Positions 1-7,631 of a DNA stretch of 64,000 nucleotides are shown here, one piece after another. Numbering within the stretch: the stretch's first letter is position 1; each line of letters opens with the position of its first letter. Made by a program: the position numbers and the translations under genes. Below the pieces are notes generated by a model. The model had not been told where the DNA came from, searched no databases, and saw nothing but the letters and a program-made list of their open reading frames with translations. The stretch is from Streptomyces diastatochromogenes (GTDB lineage: Bacteria > Actinomycetota > Actinomycetes > Streptomycetales > Streptomycetaceae): assembly GCA_026913215.1 (NCBI GenBank), contig JAPTYK010000001.1, positions 1 through 64,000 on the forward strand, in the 5' to 3' direction.

Positions 1-170
1 CCCCGCGCCGGGGTTAGAGCGGGCCTCGCGCAAGCGCGAGGCGAATTCCCCCGCAAGCGGGGAAATTGAATTCCGCAAGCGGAATTCTGAGGGAGGGTCA
101 ATTCGCGCAAGCGCGAATTGTGGGCATCCGCGCAAGCGCGGATGCGGGTGTCCGCTTGCGCTCCCACCCA
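1..170. repeat. Linear-replicon telomere (foldback palindrome array)
   Basis: The first 13 bases fold as CCCCG-CGC-CGGGG, the same size and shape as palindrome I of archetypal Streptomyces telomeres (five-base arms, three-base loop), although the sequence differs. It is followed by further foldbacks at 23-42, 44-67, 68-87, 99-120 and 124-145, all closed by the same GCAAGC turn, and a related inverted element CCGCTTGCG near 152-160. Arrays of small-loop palindromes starting at base 1 are the hallmark of protein-capped Streptomyces ends, where they form the folded 3' overhang. No tap or tpg end-patching gene is visible nearby. I infer that base 1 is at or within a few bases of the replicon end. 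The type is non-archetypal. Confidence 0.85.
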
Positions 171-200
171 ACCGGCTACGCCGGGCAGCGAGGGTGGGGG

Positions 201-480
201 GTGCATCGCGCCGTGGCCTGTGTAGGGTCTGGGATTCTGCTCCACCACCCCTAGGCCGTCGACGCGTCGAGGCCATCCTCTGGAACCCTGGGGGAAAGGG
301 CGGTGATGATGCATCAGCGTTCTGTCTGTGTAGGGCCTGGGAAACCCTCCCGGCACCACTCCGATGCGCCTTCCGGTGAGGAATGCCTGAGAGTGTATCA
401 GGATCAGGGTGCAATCGTGTCGGGAAGCACGTCTTACGTGATGCATCACGGGTGTCTCCCTGTGTAGGGGTTGGGATGCT
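201..480. repeat. Three degenerate subtelomeric direct repeats
   Basis: A block with TGCATC followed 11-13 bases later by TGTGTAGGGNNTGGGA occurs three times, with TGCATC at 202, 310 and 442 and TGTGTAGGG at 221, 327 and 461. Copies are spaced about 106-134 bases apart. No gene was found between the telomere and 660, and this is the only order I see there. The function is unknown; it could be end-replication iterons or decayed subtelomeric duplication. Confidence 0.6.
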
Positions 481-660
481 TGCCCGCCCCCTCTCCTCCT
501 GTAGGTCGGACACGGAGCCAGGGCCGGGAACGACGCGGAACGCGGCGCCACGGGGCCGGGACCACCACCAGGACCACCCCGGGGAGCTGTCCCCGGCTGT
601 CCTGTGACATTCGATCTTGACCGATTGGCAGGTGATCTTGCCCAGGTGACTGCGGTGCGA

Positions 661-1131
661 TCAGCGTCCGTACAGGGAGATCACGGTCTTGCCGAAGGAC
701 GCGGGCTGAAAGCGAAAACCGGGGGCGACACGGTGGGCGTCCCAGCGGATCACCGCGATGGGCGGGAGAACCATCGGTATGGCGTGCTTGCCGTCGGAGG
801 AAAGCGACAGTCCCAAGGAGACGTAGTCGTGGGGCGGCTCGTCGAGGATCCATGGCGATCCGTGGGTTTCGCGTTTGCGTGGGCTCAGCGAAGCGACGTA
901 CAACCAGGTGCCACCGGCGTCGCTGACACCGAGCCTCAAGATGAGGTGGGCTCCCGGGTCCGAACTATCGTGCCGCTCTATGTCATCCGGGGGGTCGCCG
1001 ACGACAACGGAGAAGAACAGCGACTCCGCCTCCATCAGGTCGATGGGCTCCGAGTAGCCGGTCCCGGTGAGCGTGACGCCGTCCTGGTCGTCGCGATTGT
1101 TCGTCCAGATCAGTCGCACGGGTTGAGCCAT
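661..1131 (-). CDS. Hypothetical protein, 156 aa
   Basis: I do not recognise this protein. It reads cleanly from an ATG at 1131 preceded by a G-rich Shine-Dalgarno (GGGGGG, four bases before the start). A longer upstream extension in the same frame has no ribosome site and was not used. The sequence is acidic and mixed alpha/beta in composition, starting MAQPVRLIWTNN and ending FGKTVISLYGR. It has no signal peptide, no membrane span and no repeated motif. It is the first intact gene from the telomere, pointing toward the end. It is followed by non-coding subtelomeric sequence on both sides, so context gives no clue. Confidence 0.5.
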   Translation of the reverse strand: MAQPVRLIWTNNRDDQDGVTLTGTGYSEPIDLMEAESLFFSVVVGDPPDDIERHDSSDPGAHLILRLGVSDAGGTWLYVASLSPRKRETHGSPWILDEPPHDYVSLGLSLSSDGKHAIPMVLPPIAVIRWDAHRVAPGFRFQPASFGKTVISLYGR

Positions 1132-1380
1132 GGTCCCCCCAGATAAGGGCCGGAGCCGTCCGAGCGTGCCGCCCCAGGCTAAAGCCCATCGTGCCCCGGG
1201 CCCGACAACCAAGGGAAGCCCGCCGCGAGCCGCTGACACCGCGAGGCGCCGCACGACCTCATGCAGCAGTGGGGCAGACGGTCAAACTCACCTGTCAATC
1301 GGTCACGGTCGCTTGTCACAGATCACCGGCCGGGGGCCGGCCCCGTGGTGAGCGGGCTCCCTCTCACCTCTCAGCCGACC

Positions 1381-1862
1381 CACCTGGGAAAACGGCCTGA
1401 GAGCCTCTCAGGCACGGCCTCACCACGGGGCTGTGGTGAGGCCCGCTCACCACGGCTGGTGGGCCCCGCCGGTCCACCTGGGCACCCCTACACCGTCGCC
1501 CGTTCCGCGGTGCCCTGTGCGCCGTTCTCCGCCTCGAACGCGTCTGCCCGCGCCCCGAGGACGCGGGCGGGCGATGGGGCGGGAGACAGCCGTACAGGCG
1601 GTCACGACACGGCGCTCACGCAGGGGAAGGGGCCGCCCGACGGGGCGGGCCTGGGGTGCTGTGGTTACGGGTTACCGGTTACAGGCTCGGAGCCGCCCGG
1701 ACACCGTCCTAAGCGGCGTGAACTGGCATCCTCGGCGGCCTGTAACCGGTAACCGCTCGGCGAGGCGGCGCAGGGCTGGGTCTGCGCCGTGCCCGGCCGC
1801 TATGGGAGTGGGGCGGTGCCGGGGTCGGTCGGGCCGCCGCCGAGGGCGCGGCGGGTGGGTGT
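1381..1862. repeat. Long subtelomeric repeat, copy A
   Basis: This is the longest copy (~480 bp) of a repeat family also present at 3640-3815 and 4616-5042 in the same orientation. It begins CACCTGGGAAAACGGCCTGA and contains two small hairpins, CCTGAGAG-C-CTCTCAGG and CCTCACCAC-GTGGTGAGG. Further on, a perfect 16-bp inverted repeat GGTTACCGGTTACAGG (1670-1685) pairs with 1739-1754. At its right edge, on the minus strand, it supplies a common C-terminal reading ([13 protein letters not shown] then stop) that terminates an unrelated upstream frame, as copy C also does. No transposase is present. It may be a non-autonomous mobile element or a recombination block. Confidence 0.65.
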
Positions 1863-2650
1863 GGCGGGGGGTTGGTGCCGGGCGAGGACTCCTCGGTCGC
1901 GCAGCTCGTCGAGGTCGGGCAGGTGGATGCCGGGGAGGTCGGCGAGCAGGTCGGCTTGGGCGGCTTGGATGGGTGGGGTCTGGGGCCGGGGCCGAGGGTG
2001 CGTCGTGCGGTCACACGGCGCATCGTACGGCCGCGCGGTCGGCGGGTGGCCAGCGCGAGGGCGAGGGCCGCAGTGGGGCCTTCAAACCGTTCCTCGCCGG
2101 GGGCGGACGAAGCCGGGCCCATGCGGGCCGTCCCTGAGAGCTGGCCCGTGCTTCGTCCTGCGTGGAGAGGGAGAGGAAGGCCTCTCTTGGGCTCCAGAAG
2201 AGGTGTCGGCGTGGGGATTTAGTGACCCGCTGGCCCTGACCGGTGCGGGTGCGGGGAGCGGCCAGAGGGGCCCGCAACCGGTGGCGCAACCCGTGGAGCA
2301 GCCGGCGAGGCGACCGGTGGAGCAGCCTGTGGAGCGACCGGTGAGGCGACTGCGGGCTGAGCCTGGCTGCCTCAGCCGCCGGCCCCTGGTGCCTCTTCGC
2401 GCGTGCTGGTGCTTGGCCAACCAGCCCTGTAGGGAAGTAGTCGGCGTGCGTGGCGGCTCGGAATTCACGCTGTGGACTGCGGTTTTGTACCTGTCGACTC
2501 GTGCCTGCGGTGGCACCCAGGGCGTGACCCAGGATGTGACTCAGGGTGCGACCTGGCCGCGTCGGCCAGGTCGTGCTCCTGCTCCTGGTGCTCGGGCACG
2601 AACCGGTGCGGGAGTCACCCATGTCTAGGACGGTCTCCTTTGGCCCCGCC
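1863..2650. other. Non-coding or decayed segment with tandem repeats
   Basis: No intact gene is supported here. On the minus strand, 1863-2020 holds an unrecognised fragment (QADLLADLPGIHLPDLDELR) running into repeat copy A. At 2281-2353 there is an imperfect 24-bp tandem repeat of GTGGAGCAGCC...GGCGACCG units. At 2073-2093 there is one copy of the GTGGGGCC...AAACCGTTCC repeat described for 2651-3601. The long open frames across the segment are GC-bias shadows without ribosome sites or recognisable domains. Confidence 0.4.
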
Positions 2651-2699
2651 GTAACGGCTTCGTCTGGCCCCGGGTAGGAACGGTTTGAACTGGCCCCAC
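2651..2699. repeat. Short repeat pair, left of the SUKH gene (inverted orientation)
   Basis: Two copies in reverse orientation of the repeat GTGGGGCCA-N4-AAACCGTTCC lie at 2651-2671 (degenerate) and 2677-2699 (GGAACGGTTTGAACTGGCCC and on). They face two copies in forward orientation beyond the gene (3515-3601). Together they bracket the 681-bp SUKH gene in about 950 bp. Confidence 0.65.
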
Positions 2700-2757
2700 C
2701 TGGCTTCCACGAGGCCCTGTCGACGTCATTGTCGGTGGCGGCACCTACCTTTTGCTC

Positions 2758-3438
2758 ATGACTGATCAGCAGTGGGCGGGCATCCGTCAACGGGTCGAGG
2801 CTCTGAAGGCATCCCCGGCGAGCAACGAAGTGTTCGGGGCCCGGGGGCACCGATGGGTTCTGGAGCAGCCGCTCGGCCATGACGAGCTCGCAGAGCTCGA
2901 GGCGCAGATGAAGGTGACGCTGCCGGAGGAATTCCGGACCTTCCTCCTGTGTGTCGGCGCGGGTGGTGCTGGTCCCGCCCATGGCATGTTCCCGGTTCGG
3001 CGAGTGCAGGGCCGCTGGCGGTGGGAGGGCGACGGCGCGGACATGGCAGACCTGTCCCGGCTTGCCGAGCCGTTTCCCGAGCAGGGCCCGAATCCCGAGC
3101 TCGTCGAAGCGCTCCTTGCTGAACGCCCCGAGGAAGAGGACTTCGACGAGATCGAGGAGTTCGACGACGCCATTGAGGCATGGGACGAACGGTGGGACGC
3201 CGTCATGTTCGCCCCCGAGCGCACCGTCGGTGCGATCGTGCTCTGCCACCTGGGGTGCGCCCAGCGGGAGTGGCTGATCATCAGCGGCAGCCACCGCGGC
3301 ACGATCTGGTCAGACTGCCGGGTGGACGACGCCGACCTCGCACCGCTCCTCGGCCGCGACGGAAAGCCGGTGACCTTCGCACAGTGGTATCTCGACTGGC
3401 TGAGCCAGGCTGAGCGCACGGTGCTGGGAGCAATCTGA
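2758..3438 (+). CDS. SMI1/KNR4 (SUKH)-family immunity-like protein
   Basis: A 226-aa soluble protein with the SUKH fold signature near residues 42-80: LGHDELAELEAQMKVTLPEEF, a nearby LLCVGAGGAGPAHGMFPV motif, and an acidic EEEDFDEIEEFDD stretch at about 125-140. SUKH proteins usually neutralise polymorphic toxins by direct binding, but some are stand-alone regulators. No toxin gene lies beside it, so the partner is unknown. The start at 2758 has no clear Shine-Dalgarno; a TTG two codons upstream is the alternative. The gene is intact and isolated, bracketed by inverted pairs of a 21-23 bp repeat, which suggests it moved as a cassette. Confidence 0.75.
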   Translation: MTDQQWAGIRQRVEALKASPASNEVFGARGHRWVLEQPLGHDELAELEAQMKVTLPEEFRTFLLCVGAGGAGPAHGMFPVRRVQGRWRWEGDGADMADLSRLAEPFPEQGPNPELVEALLAERPEEEDFDEIEEFDDAIEAWDERWDAVMFAPERTVGAIVLCHLGCAQREWLIISGSHRGTIWSDCRVDDADLAPLLGRDGKPVTFAQWYLDWLSQAERTVLGAI

Positions 3439-3514
3439 GCACCCGGAGTGGACCCACCGCGCACGGGCATCGCCTCCACCCCAGGACACCCGCGAAACGT
3501 CACCCGATCGAAGG

Positions 3515-3601
3515 GTGGGGCCACTCCAAACCGTTCCTCTCCGGCGCCGCCCTGGCCCATCACCCACACGGCCCGAAAGTGGGGCCAGCCGAAACCGTTC
3601 C
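3515..3601. repeat. Short repeat pair, right of the SUKH gene (forward orientation)
   Basis: GTGGGGCCACTCCAAACCGT and on at 3515-3537, and GTGGGGCCAGCCGAAACCGT and on at 3579-3601, are two forward copies of the repeat found inverted at 2651-2699 and singly at 2073-2093. A partial copy (AGTGGGGCCAA) follows at 3602-3612. The 3439-3912 interval holds nothing else except long-repeat copy B. Confidence 0.65.
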
Positions 3602-3639
3602 AGTGGGGCCAAGACACACCGTCGAAAACACCACCCTTT

Positions 3640-3815
3640 CACCTGGGGAAACGGCCTGAGAAGCTCTCAGGCCCGGCCTCACCACAGAGGGCTGTGGTGA
3701 GGTCCGCTCACCGCGGCGGGTGGGCCCCGCCGGTCCACCTGGGCACCCCTACGCCGCCGCCCGTTCCGTGATGCCCTGTGCGCCGTTCTCCGCCTCGAAC
3801 GCGTCTGCTCGGCCG
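3640..3815. repeat. Long subtelomeric repeat, copy B (short)
   Basis: About 175 bp closely matching the first part of copies A and C, including CACCTGGGGAAACGGCCTGA, the CCTCACCACAG/CTGTGGTGAGG hairpin and the block CCGTTCTCCGCCTCGAACGC. It stops before the GTTACCGGTTAC section. With copy C it flanks the truncated gene at 3913-4551 as direct repeats. Confidence 0.7.
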
Positions 3816-3912
3816 GTCCTTGCGGCTGCGGGTCTTCACCGGGTCTGGGGGCCGTGACCGGGGCGGGGGGCGGGGTGGCGGGGTCGCTGCCCCGCCCCGA
3901 GAGGGCCAGGGG

Positions 3913-4551
3913 TCAGGAGGCCGGCCAGATGGTCCCTGTGCTGAGGAGTTGCGGCGCGGAGGCCGTGTAGGCCCTGATTCCCTGGCGGAGGGCCGTCTTC
4001 GCGGACAGCGAGGACGTGGTGGCGCGGAGATCGGCCGCCTTGTCGGGCTTGATGCTCGGGTCGTCACTGGCCGCCGTCACTCCATAGCCTGTCAGAGTCC
4101 TCTCGTACGCGGGGCCGGTCTTGTCGACCACGTATGCCGTCGTCTGGTCGAGCGCGGCCAGTACCGTCGCGCGGCTGCTGTGCAGCTCCTCCTCGCTGAG
4201 CCCCGCGGCGGGGATCTGCGCGGGCAGCGAGCCCGAGGCGAGCTGACCGTTGTCGGTGTACAGGGCGCAGGTGGTGTAGGTGGGGGTGATCAGGGCGATC
4301 GCCGCTCCCGGACCGGTCCAGATGGGAAGGCTGGCTCCGATGGCCGTGACCTTGCTTTCGGGCTCGATCACCACCTTCGTGTTGGTGCCCCATGCCTTCT
4401 GGATCCAGGTCTTCGACAGGTTCCGGTCGAACTTGCAGGACATGTCCGGCAGGACCAGGAGGACCCTTTCGACCGTCAGGTTCTCCTTGCCGGTCAGTTC
4501 GGCGGCGGCCTGGAAGGTCTGCTCCAGCGCTTGCTGATCGGTGATGGTGTT
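3913..4551 (-). pseudogene. N-terminally truncated hypothetical gene
   Basis: The frame is open from 4551, immediately after an in-frame TGA, to a stop at 3913. It has a protein-like composition (LEQTFQAAAELTGKENLTVE, then VLLVLPDMSCKFDRNLSKTW). The region before the internal ATG at 4443 looks like genuine coding sequence but no start codon precedes it, so the gene has lost its 5' end or a frameshift hides it. I do not recognise the family. It lies between direct-repeat copies B and C, so repeat-mediated rearrangement could have removed the start. Confidence 0.45.
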
Positions 4552-4615
4552 TCACCTTGAGGGGGCGTTGTACCGGTTCCGGGGCGGCGGTTCCCACGAG
4601 CAGCGCTCCATCCCG

Positions 4616-5042
4616 TTCACCTGGGGAAACGGCCTGAGCGCCTCTCGGGCCCGGCCTCACCACAGAGGCTGTGGTGAGGCCCGCTCACCCCAGCAGGCGG
4701 GCCGCGCCGGTCCACCCGAGCATCCCCGCGTCGTCGCCCGTTCCGTGATGCCCTGTGTGCCGTTCTCCGCCTCGAACGCGTCCTCTCGCTCCCTGAGGAG
4801 GCGCGGGCGGGGAGTTGGGGCGGGAGATGGCCGTGCGGGCGGTCGCGACACGGTGCTCGCGCAAGGGTGAAGGGGTCGCCCGGCAAAGCGGCCTGGAGGT
4901 GCTGTGGTTACGGGTTACCGGTTACCAGTTACAGGATCGGAGCCGCCCGGATACCGCCTTGCGGCGTGCCCGGCGGCTACGGGAGTGGTGTGGTGCCGGG
5001 GTCGGTGGGGCCTCCGCCGAGGCGTCGTCGGGCGGGCCGGGG
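4616..5042. repeat. Long subtelomeric repeat, copy C
   Basis: This copy aligns with copy A over almost its whole length (opening CACCTGGGGAAACGG, CTCACCACAG/CTGTGGTGAG hairpin, GTTACGGGTTACCGGTTACC block, right-end GGGAGTGG...GGTGCCGGGGTCGGT). It lacks an internal stretch of roughly 70-90 bp that carries the second arm of the 16-bp inverted repeat in copy A. Its right end fuses to the ketosynthase stub at 4977-5387, supplying the stub's last residues and stop. The 4444-4976 interval holds nothing else. Confidence 0.65.
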
Positions 5043-5387
5043 CTCTGTGGGGGGGGCGTGGGGCGGGAGTCTGGCGTCTTCCAGGGCCTGCCAGGCCAGT
5101 TCGAGGGCGAGGCGCTGCTGGGGGTCCATGGTCACGGCTTCCCGGTGGGAGATGCCGAAGAAGTCGGGGTCGAAGCGGTCGATGTGGTCGAGGAATCCGG
5201 TGCGGGCCGGTCCGCGGCCGTTCGGTCGGTCGGTGAGGGCGTCGTGGCCGTCGTGGAGCAGTGGCCAGAAGGCGTCGGGGTCGTCTGCCTGCGGGAAGCG
5301 GCAGCCGATGCCGACGACCGCGACGGCGTGTGGGGGGAGGTGGTGGCTGTCCCGGTGGGTGTCGTTCCTCGTCGTTCCCCCTCGCAC
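4977..5387 (-). pseudogene. Truncated type I ketosynthase remnant
   Basis: From a GTG at 5387 the frame gives the N-terminal part of a modular or iterative PKS ketosynthase: [20 protein letters not shown], then [20 protein letters not shown] and [16 protein letters not shown]. After about 115 residues similarity ends and the frame runs into repeat copy C and stops. The active-site Cys and His regions are missing, so the product cannot condense. It keeps a plausible promoter with a TAAGA-type operator at 5414-5431. It is probably the remains of a gene destroyed by insertion or recombination at the repeat. Confidence 0.75.
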
Positions 5388-5413
5388 TCCCCATATGATC
5401 AGACAGCGAATGG

Positions 5414-5431
5414 CCATAAGATGCCTTACGG
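5414..5431. promoter_or_regulatory. TAAGA-type operator (site 1)
   Basis: CCATAAGATGCCTTACGG is an imperfect inverted repeat (ATAAG / CTTAC) upstream of the ketosynthase remnant. It resembles the sites at 5491, 9263, 12295 and 19777. Confidence 0.45.
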
Positions 5432-5490
5432 TTGTCGTCAACAGCACCGCTCCGCGCGCCGGCCTGCGGCCAGGGAATCGGGGTGCTTGC

Positions 5491-5510
5491 ATATGTAAGG
5501 TCTCTTATAT
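5491..5510. promoter_or_regulatory. TAAGA-type operator (site 2)
   Basis: ATATGTAAGGTCTCTTATAT is an inverted repeat with 8 of 10 positions matching between arms, ending 47 bp before the aldo-keto reductase start. It is the same motif family as sites at 9263-9284, 12295-12312 and 19758-19793, so the promoter is probably controlled by the regulator shared by this block. Confidence 0.65.
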
Positions 5511-5557
5511 AGAGTCAATCACGGATTACCGTCAGCAAGTGGAGGGTTGAAAGTTCC

Positions 5558-6613
5558 ATGACACTGCCTGCCAAGCAGCTCGGCACGACCTCGATGACCA
5601 TCAGCCGCACCGGCTTCGGGGCCTGGGCCATCGGTGGCGGGGGCTGGCACTACGCCTGGGGTTCCCAGGACGACGCCGCCTCGGTCGCCGCCATCCGGCA
5701 CGCCGTCGAGGCCGGCGTCAACTGGATCGACACCGCCGCCGTCTACGGACTGGGGCACTCCGAGGAGGTCATCGCCAAGGCCCTCGCCGACTTCCCCGAG
5801 GCCGACCGCCCGTACGTGTTCACCAAGTGCGGCCTGGTCTGGGACGACAACGACCCGGCCGCCGCGCCGCGCAACTCGATGCGGCCCGACAGCGTCCGCC
5901 GCGAGGTGGAGGGCTCCCTGCGCCGCCTCGGCGTCGAGAGCATCGACCTGTACCAGGTGCACTGGCCGGACACCGGCGGCGAGGCCCTCGACTACAACGA
6001 CCCGCAGCAGGCCCAGGCGGCGGCGCGGGGCGCCACGCCGCTGGAGGAGTACTGGCAGGTCATGGCCGACCTGAAGACCGAGGGCAAGGTCCGCGCCATC
6101 GGCCTGTCGAACCACTCCCCCGAGCAGGTCGCCGCCGCCGAGCGGATCGCCCACGTGGACGTCGTCCAGCCGCCCTTCTCGGCGATCAGCCGCGGCTACG
6201 CCGACCTGATCGCGCAGGCGCAGGCGGCGGGCACCGGCGTCATCGTGTACTCGCCGCAGCAGTCGGGCCTGCTGACCGGGGCGTTCTCCAAGGCGCGCGC
6301 GGCCGCGCTGCCGGACGACGACTGGCGCAAGACCCACCCCGACTTCACCACCGGCCTGGACGCCAACCTCGCCCTCGCCGCCGCGCTGGTCCCGGTGGCC
6401 GAGCGGCACGGCGTCTCCCCCGGTGCCGTCGCCGTCGCCTGGGCGCTGGCCTGGCCCGGCATCAGCGGCGCGATCGTCGGCGCCCGCAGCCCCGAGCAGG
6501 TGGACGGCTGGATCGCCGCCTCGACGCTGGAGCTGACCCCGGCCGACTTCGCCGAGATCGCCCGCGCGATCGAGACCACCGGCGCCGGCGAGGGCCCGGT
6601 CTCCGCCGCCTGA
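5558..6613 (+). CDS. Aldo-keto reductase (351 aa)
   Basis: An NADPH-dependent aldo-keto reductase of the bacterial YajO/Tas type, a soluble TIM barrel that reduces carbonyls. The catalytic tetrad is visible: Asp and Tyr in DTAAVYGLGHSEE (~60-72), Lys in VFTKCGL (~88), His in YQVHWPD (~133). The NADP-site end motif GAIVGARSPEQVDGW lies at ~305-320. The gene is intact. ATG 5558 follows GGAGGGTTGAAA. The TAAGA-type operator at 5491 sits directly upstream. It is transcribed alone and ends at a strong hairpin. The substrate is unknown; it could serve the cluster or detoxification. Confidence 0.9.
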   Translation: MTLPAKQLGTTSMTISRTGFGAWAIGGGGWHYAWGSQDDAASVAAIRHAVEAGVNWIDTAAVYGLGHSEEVIAKALADFPEADRPYVFTKCGLVWDDNDPAAAPRNSMRPDSVRREVEGSLRRLGVESIDLYQVHWPDTGGEALDYNDPQQAQAAARGATPLEEYWQVMADLKTEGKVRAIGLSNHSPEQVAAAERIAHVDVVQPPFSAISRGYADLIAQAQAAGTGVIVYSPQQSGLLTGAFSKARAAALPDDDWRKTHPDFTTGLDANLALAAALVPVAERHGVSPGAVAVAWALAWPGISGAIVGARSPEQVDGWIAASTLELTPADFAEIARAIETTGAGEGPVSAA

Positions 6614-6623
6614 CCCCCAGCGT

Positions 6624-6652
6624 GGGGCCGCCCGTTCCCCTCGGGCGGCCCC
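6624..6652. terminator. Terminator hairpin
   Basis: GGGGCCGCCCG-N7-CGGGCGGCCCC is a perfect 11-bp stem 11 bases after the AKR stop. A second, imperfect GC hairpin follows at about 6667-6706. It can serve both the AKR and the convergent XRE gene. Confidence 0.75.
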
Positions 6653-6764
6653 GCATCCTTCCCGCCACGGCCGGGCCCCGAGGGATCGTCCTCCTCGGGG
6701 TCCGGCCGTGGTGCTGCGCGCCGGGGCCGTACGGTCCCGGGCCGCCGGCCGCGGCGGGCCTTCT

Positions 6765-7537
6765 TCACGCGCCGGCGGCCGGGAGGTAGGCGAACAGCAG
6801 CCGGCCGTCCTCGCCCAGCGGCGCGAGCACTTCCAGGTGGTGGCCGGCCGGGCCGCGGTCGGGACGCCCGGCGCGCACGGCGCCGGCGGTGCCCCCGGCG
6901 TGCCGGGGCCGGGCCAGCGCCGGGCGAAGTCGGCGCTGCGGGCGGACAGTTCGCGCGCGAGACCGGCCAGGAGCGGGTCGCCGGGGCAGCGTGCGGCGTG
7001 GTCGCGCAAGGCGTCCACCACCGCCCGCGCGGTGTCCTCGCCGCGCAGGGCCGGCGGCCGGGCCGGGAGGGGCAGGAAGGCGAGCCGGGCGAGGTTGCGG
7101 TCGGCGGCGGGCAGGGCGGCGAAGTCCGCCAGGGCCTCGCGCGCGCACGGGTTCCAGGCCAGGACGTCCGTACGGCCGCCGAGCAGGACGGCGGGCGCGT
7201 GGCGCAGCGCGGCCAGCAGGCGCAGCGCTCCGGGTCCGGGCGGCGGCTCGCCGGGGTGTCCCTGCGGGGCTCCGGGGCGGGCGAGGGCCCGCAGCCGGGC
7301 GCTCTGCTCCTCGTCGAGGCCGAGGGCGGCGGCCATCTTCGCGCAGACGGCTTCGGAGACGGTGCGCACGCGCCCCTGCTCCAGGCGGGCGTAGTAGTCG
7401 ACGCTGATCCCCGCCAGGAGTGCGAGCTCCTCGCGGCGCAGGCCCGGCACCCGGCGGCGTGTCACCCCGGGGCAGGCCCAGGCCCGCCGGACCGGTCGCC
7501 GCCCGCCGGCCGCGGAGGAACTCCCCAGCTCCGACAT
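6765..7537 (-). CDS. XRE-family regulator with MmyB-like ligand domain
   Basis: The N-terminal helix-turn-helix has the conserved pattern VPGLRREELALLAGISVDYY then RLEQGR (~30-55), typical of Streptomyces regulators that carry a C-terminal MmyB-like PAS-type domain. That domain follows with DVLAWNPCAREAL (~125-137). The C-terminus continues in another frame as HHLEVLAPLGEDGRLLFAY, so a base is probably missing between 6840 and 6930. The start at 7537 is an ATG. The gene is divergent from an aldo-keto reductase, with a perfect CTTACA-GA-TGTAAG palindrome between them. This arrangement is common for a repressor of its neighbouring oxidoreductase. Confidence 0.8.
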
Positions 7538-7550
7538 GATGATCAACCCC

Positions 7551-7564
7551 CTTACAGATGTAAG
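7551..7564. promoter_or_regulatory. Perfect palindrome, likely XRE operator
   Basis: CTTACAGATGTAAG has perfect 6-bp arms around two bases, 14 bp upstream of the XRE start and 68 bp before the divergent AKR. The TGTAAG arm also occurs in the TAAGA-type operators, so the two site families may overlap. Confidence 0.55.
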
Positions 7565-7631
7565 ACGTCGAATGAATGTCAGTAGACTACACACAGGGAG
7601 CCGCATCCCGCGGCGACGGAGAGGAACGACC

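Noticed and set aside
1..170. CRISPR array
   Set aside because: Repeats are palindromes with shared loops and no regular unique spacers; no cas genes are present. Telomere foldbacks explain them.
1789..2628. Long + strand frame as a gene
   Set aside because: Crosses a repeat element and tandem repeats, has no ribosome site and no recognisable domain.
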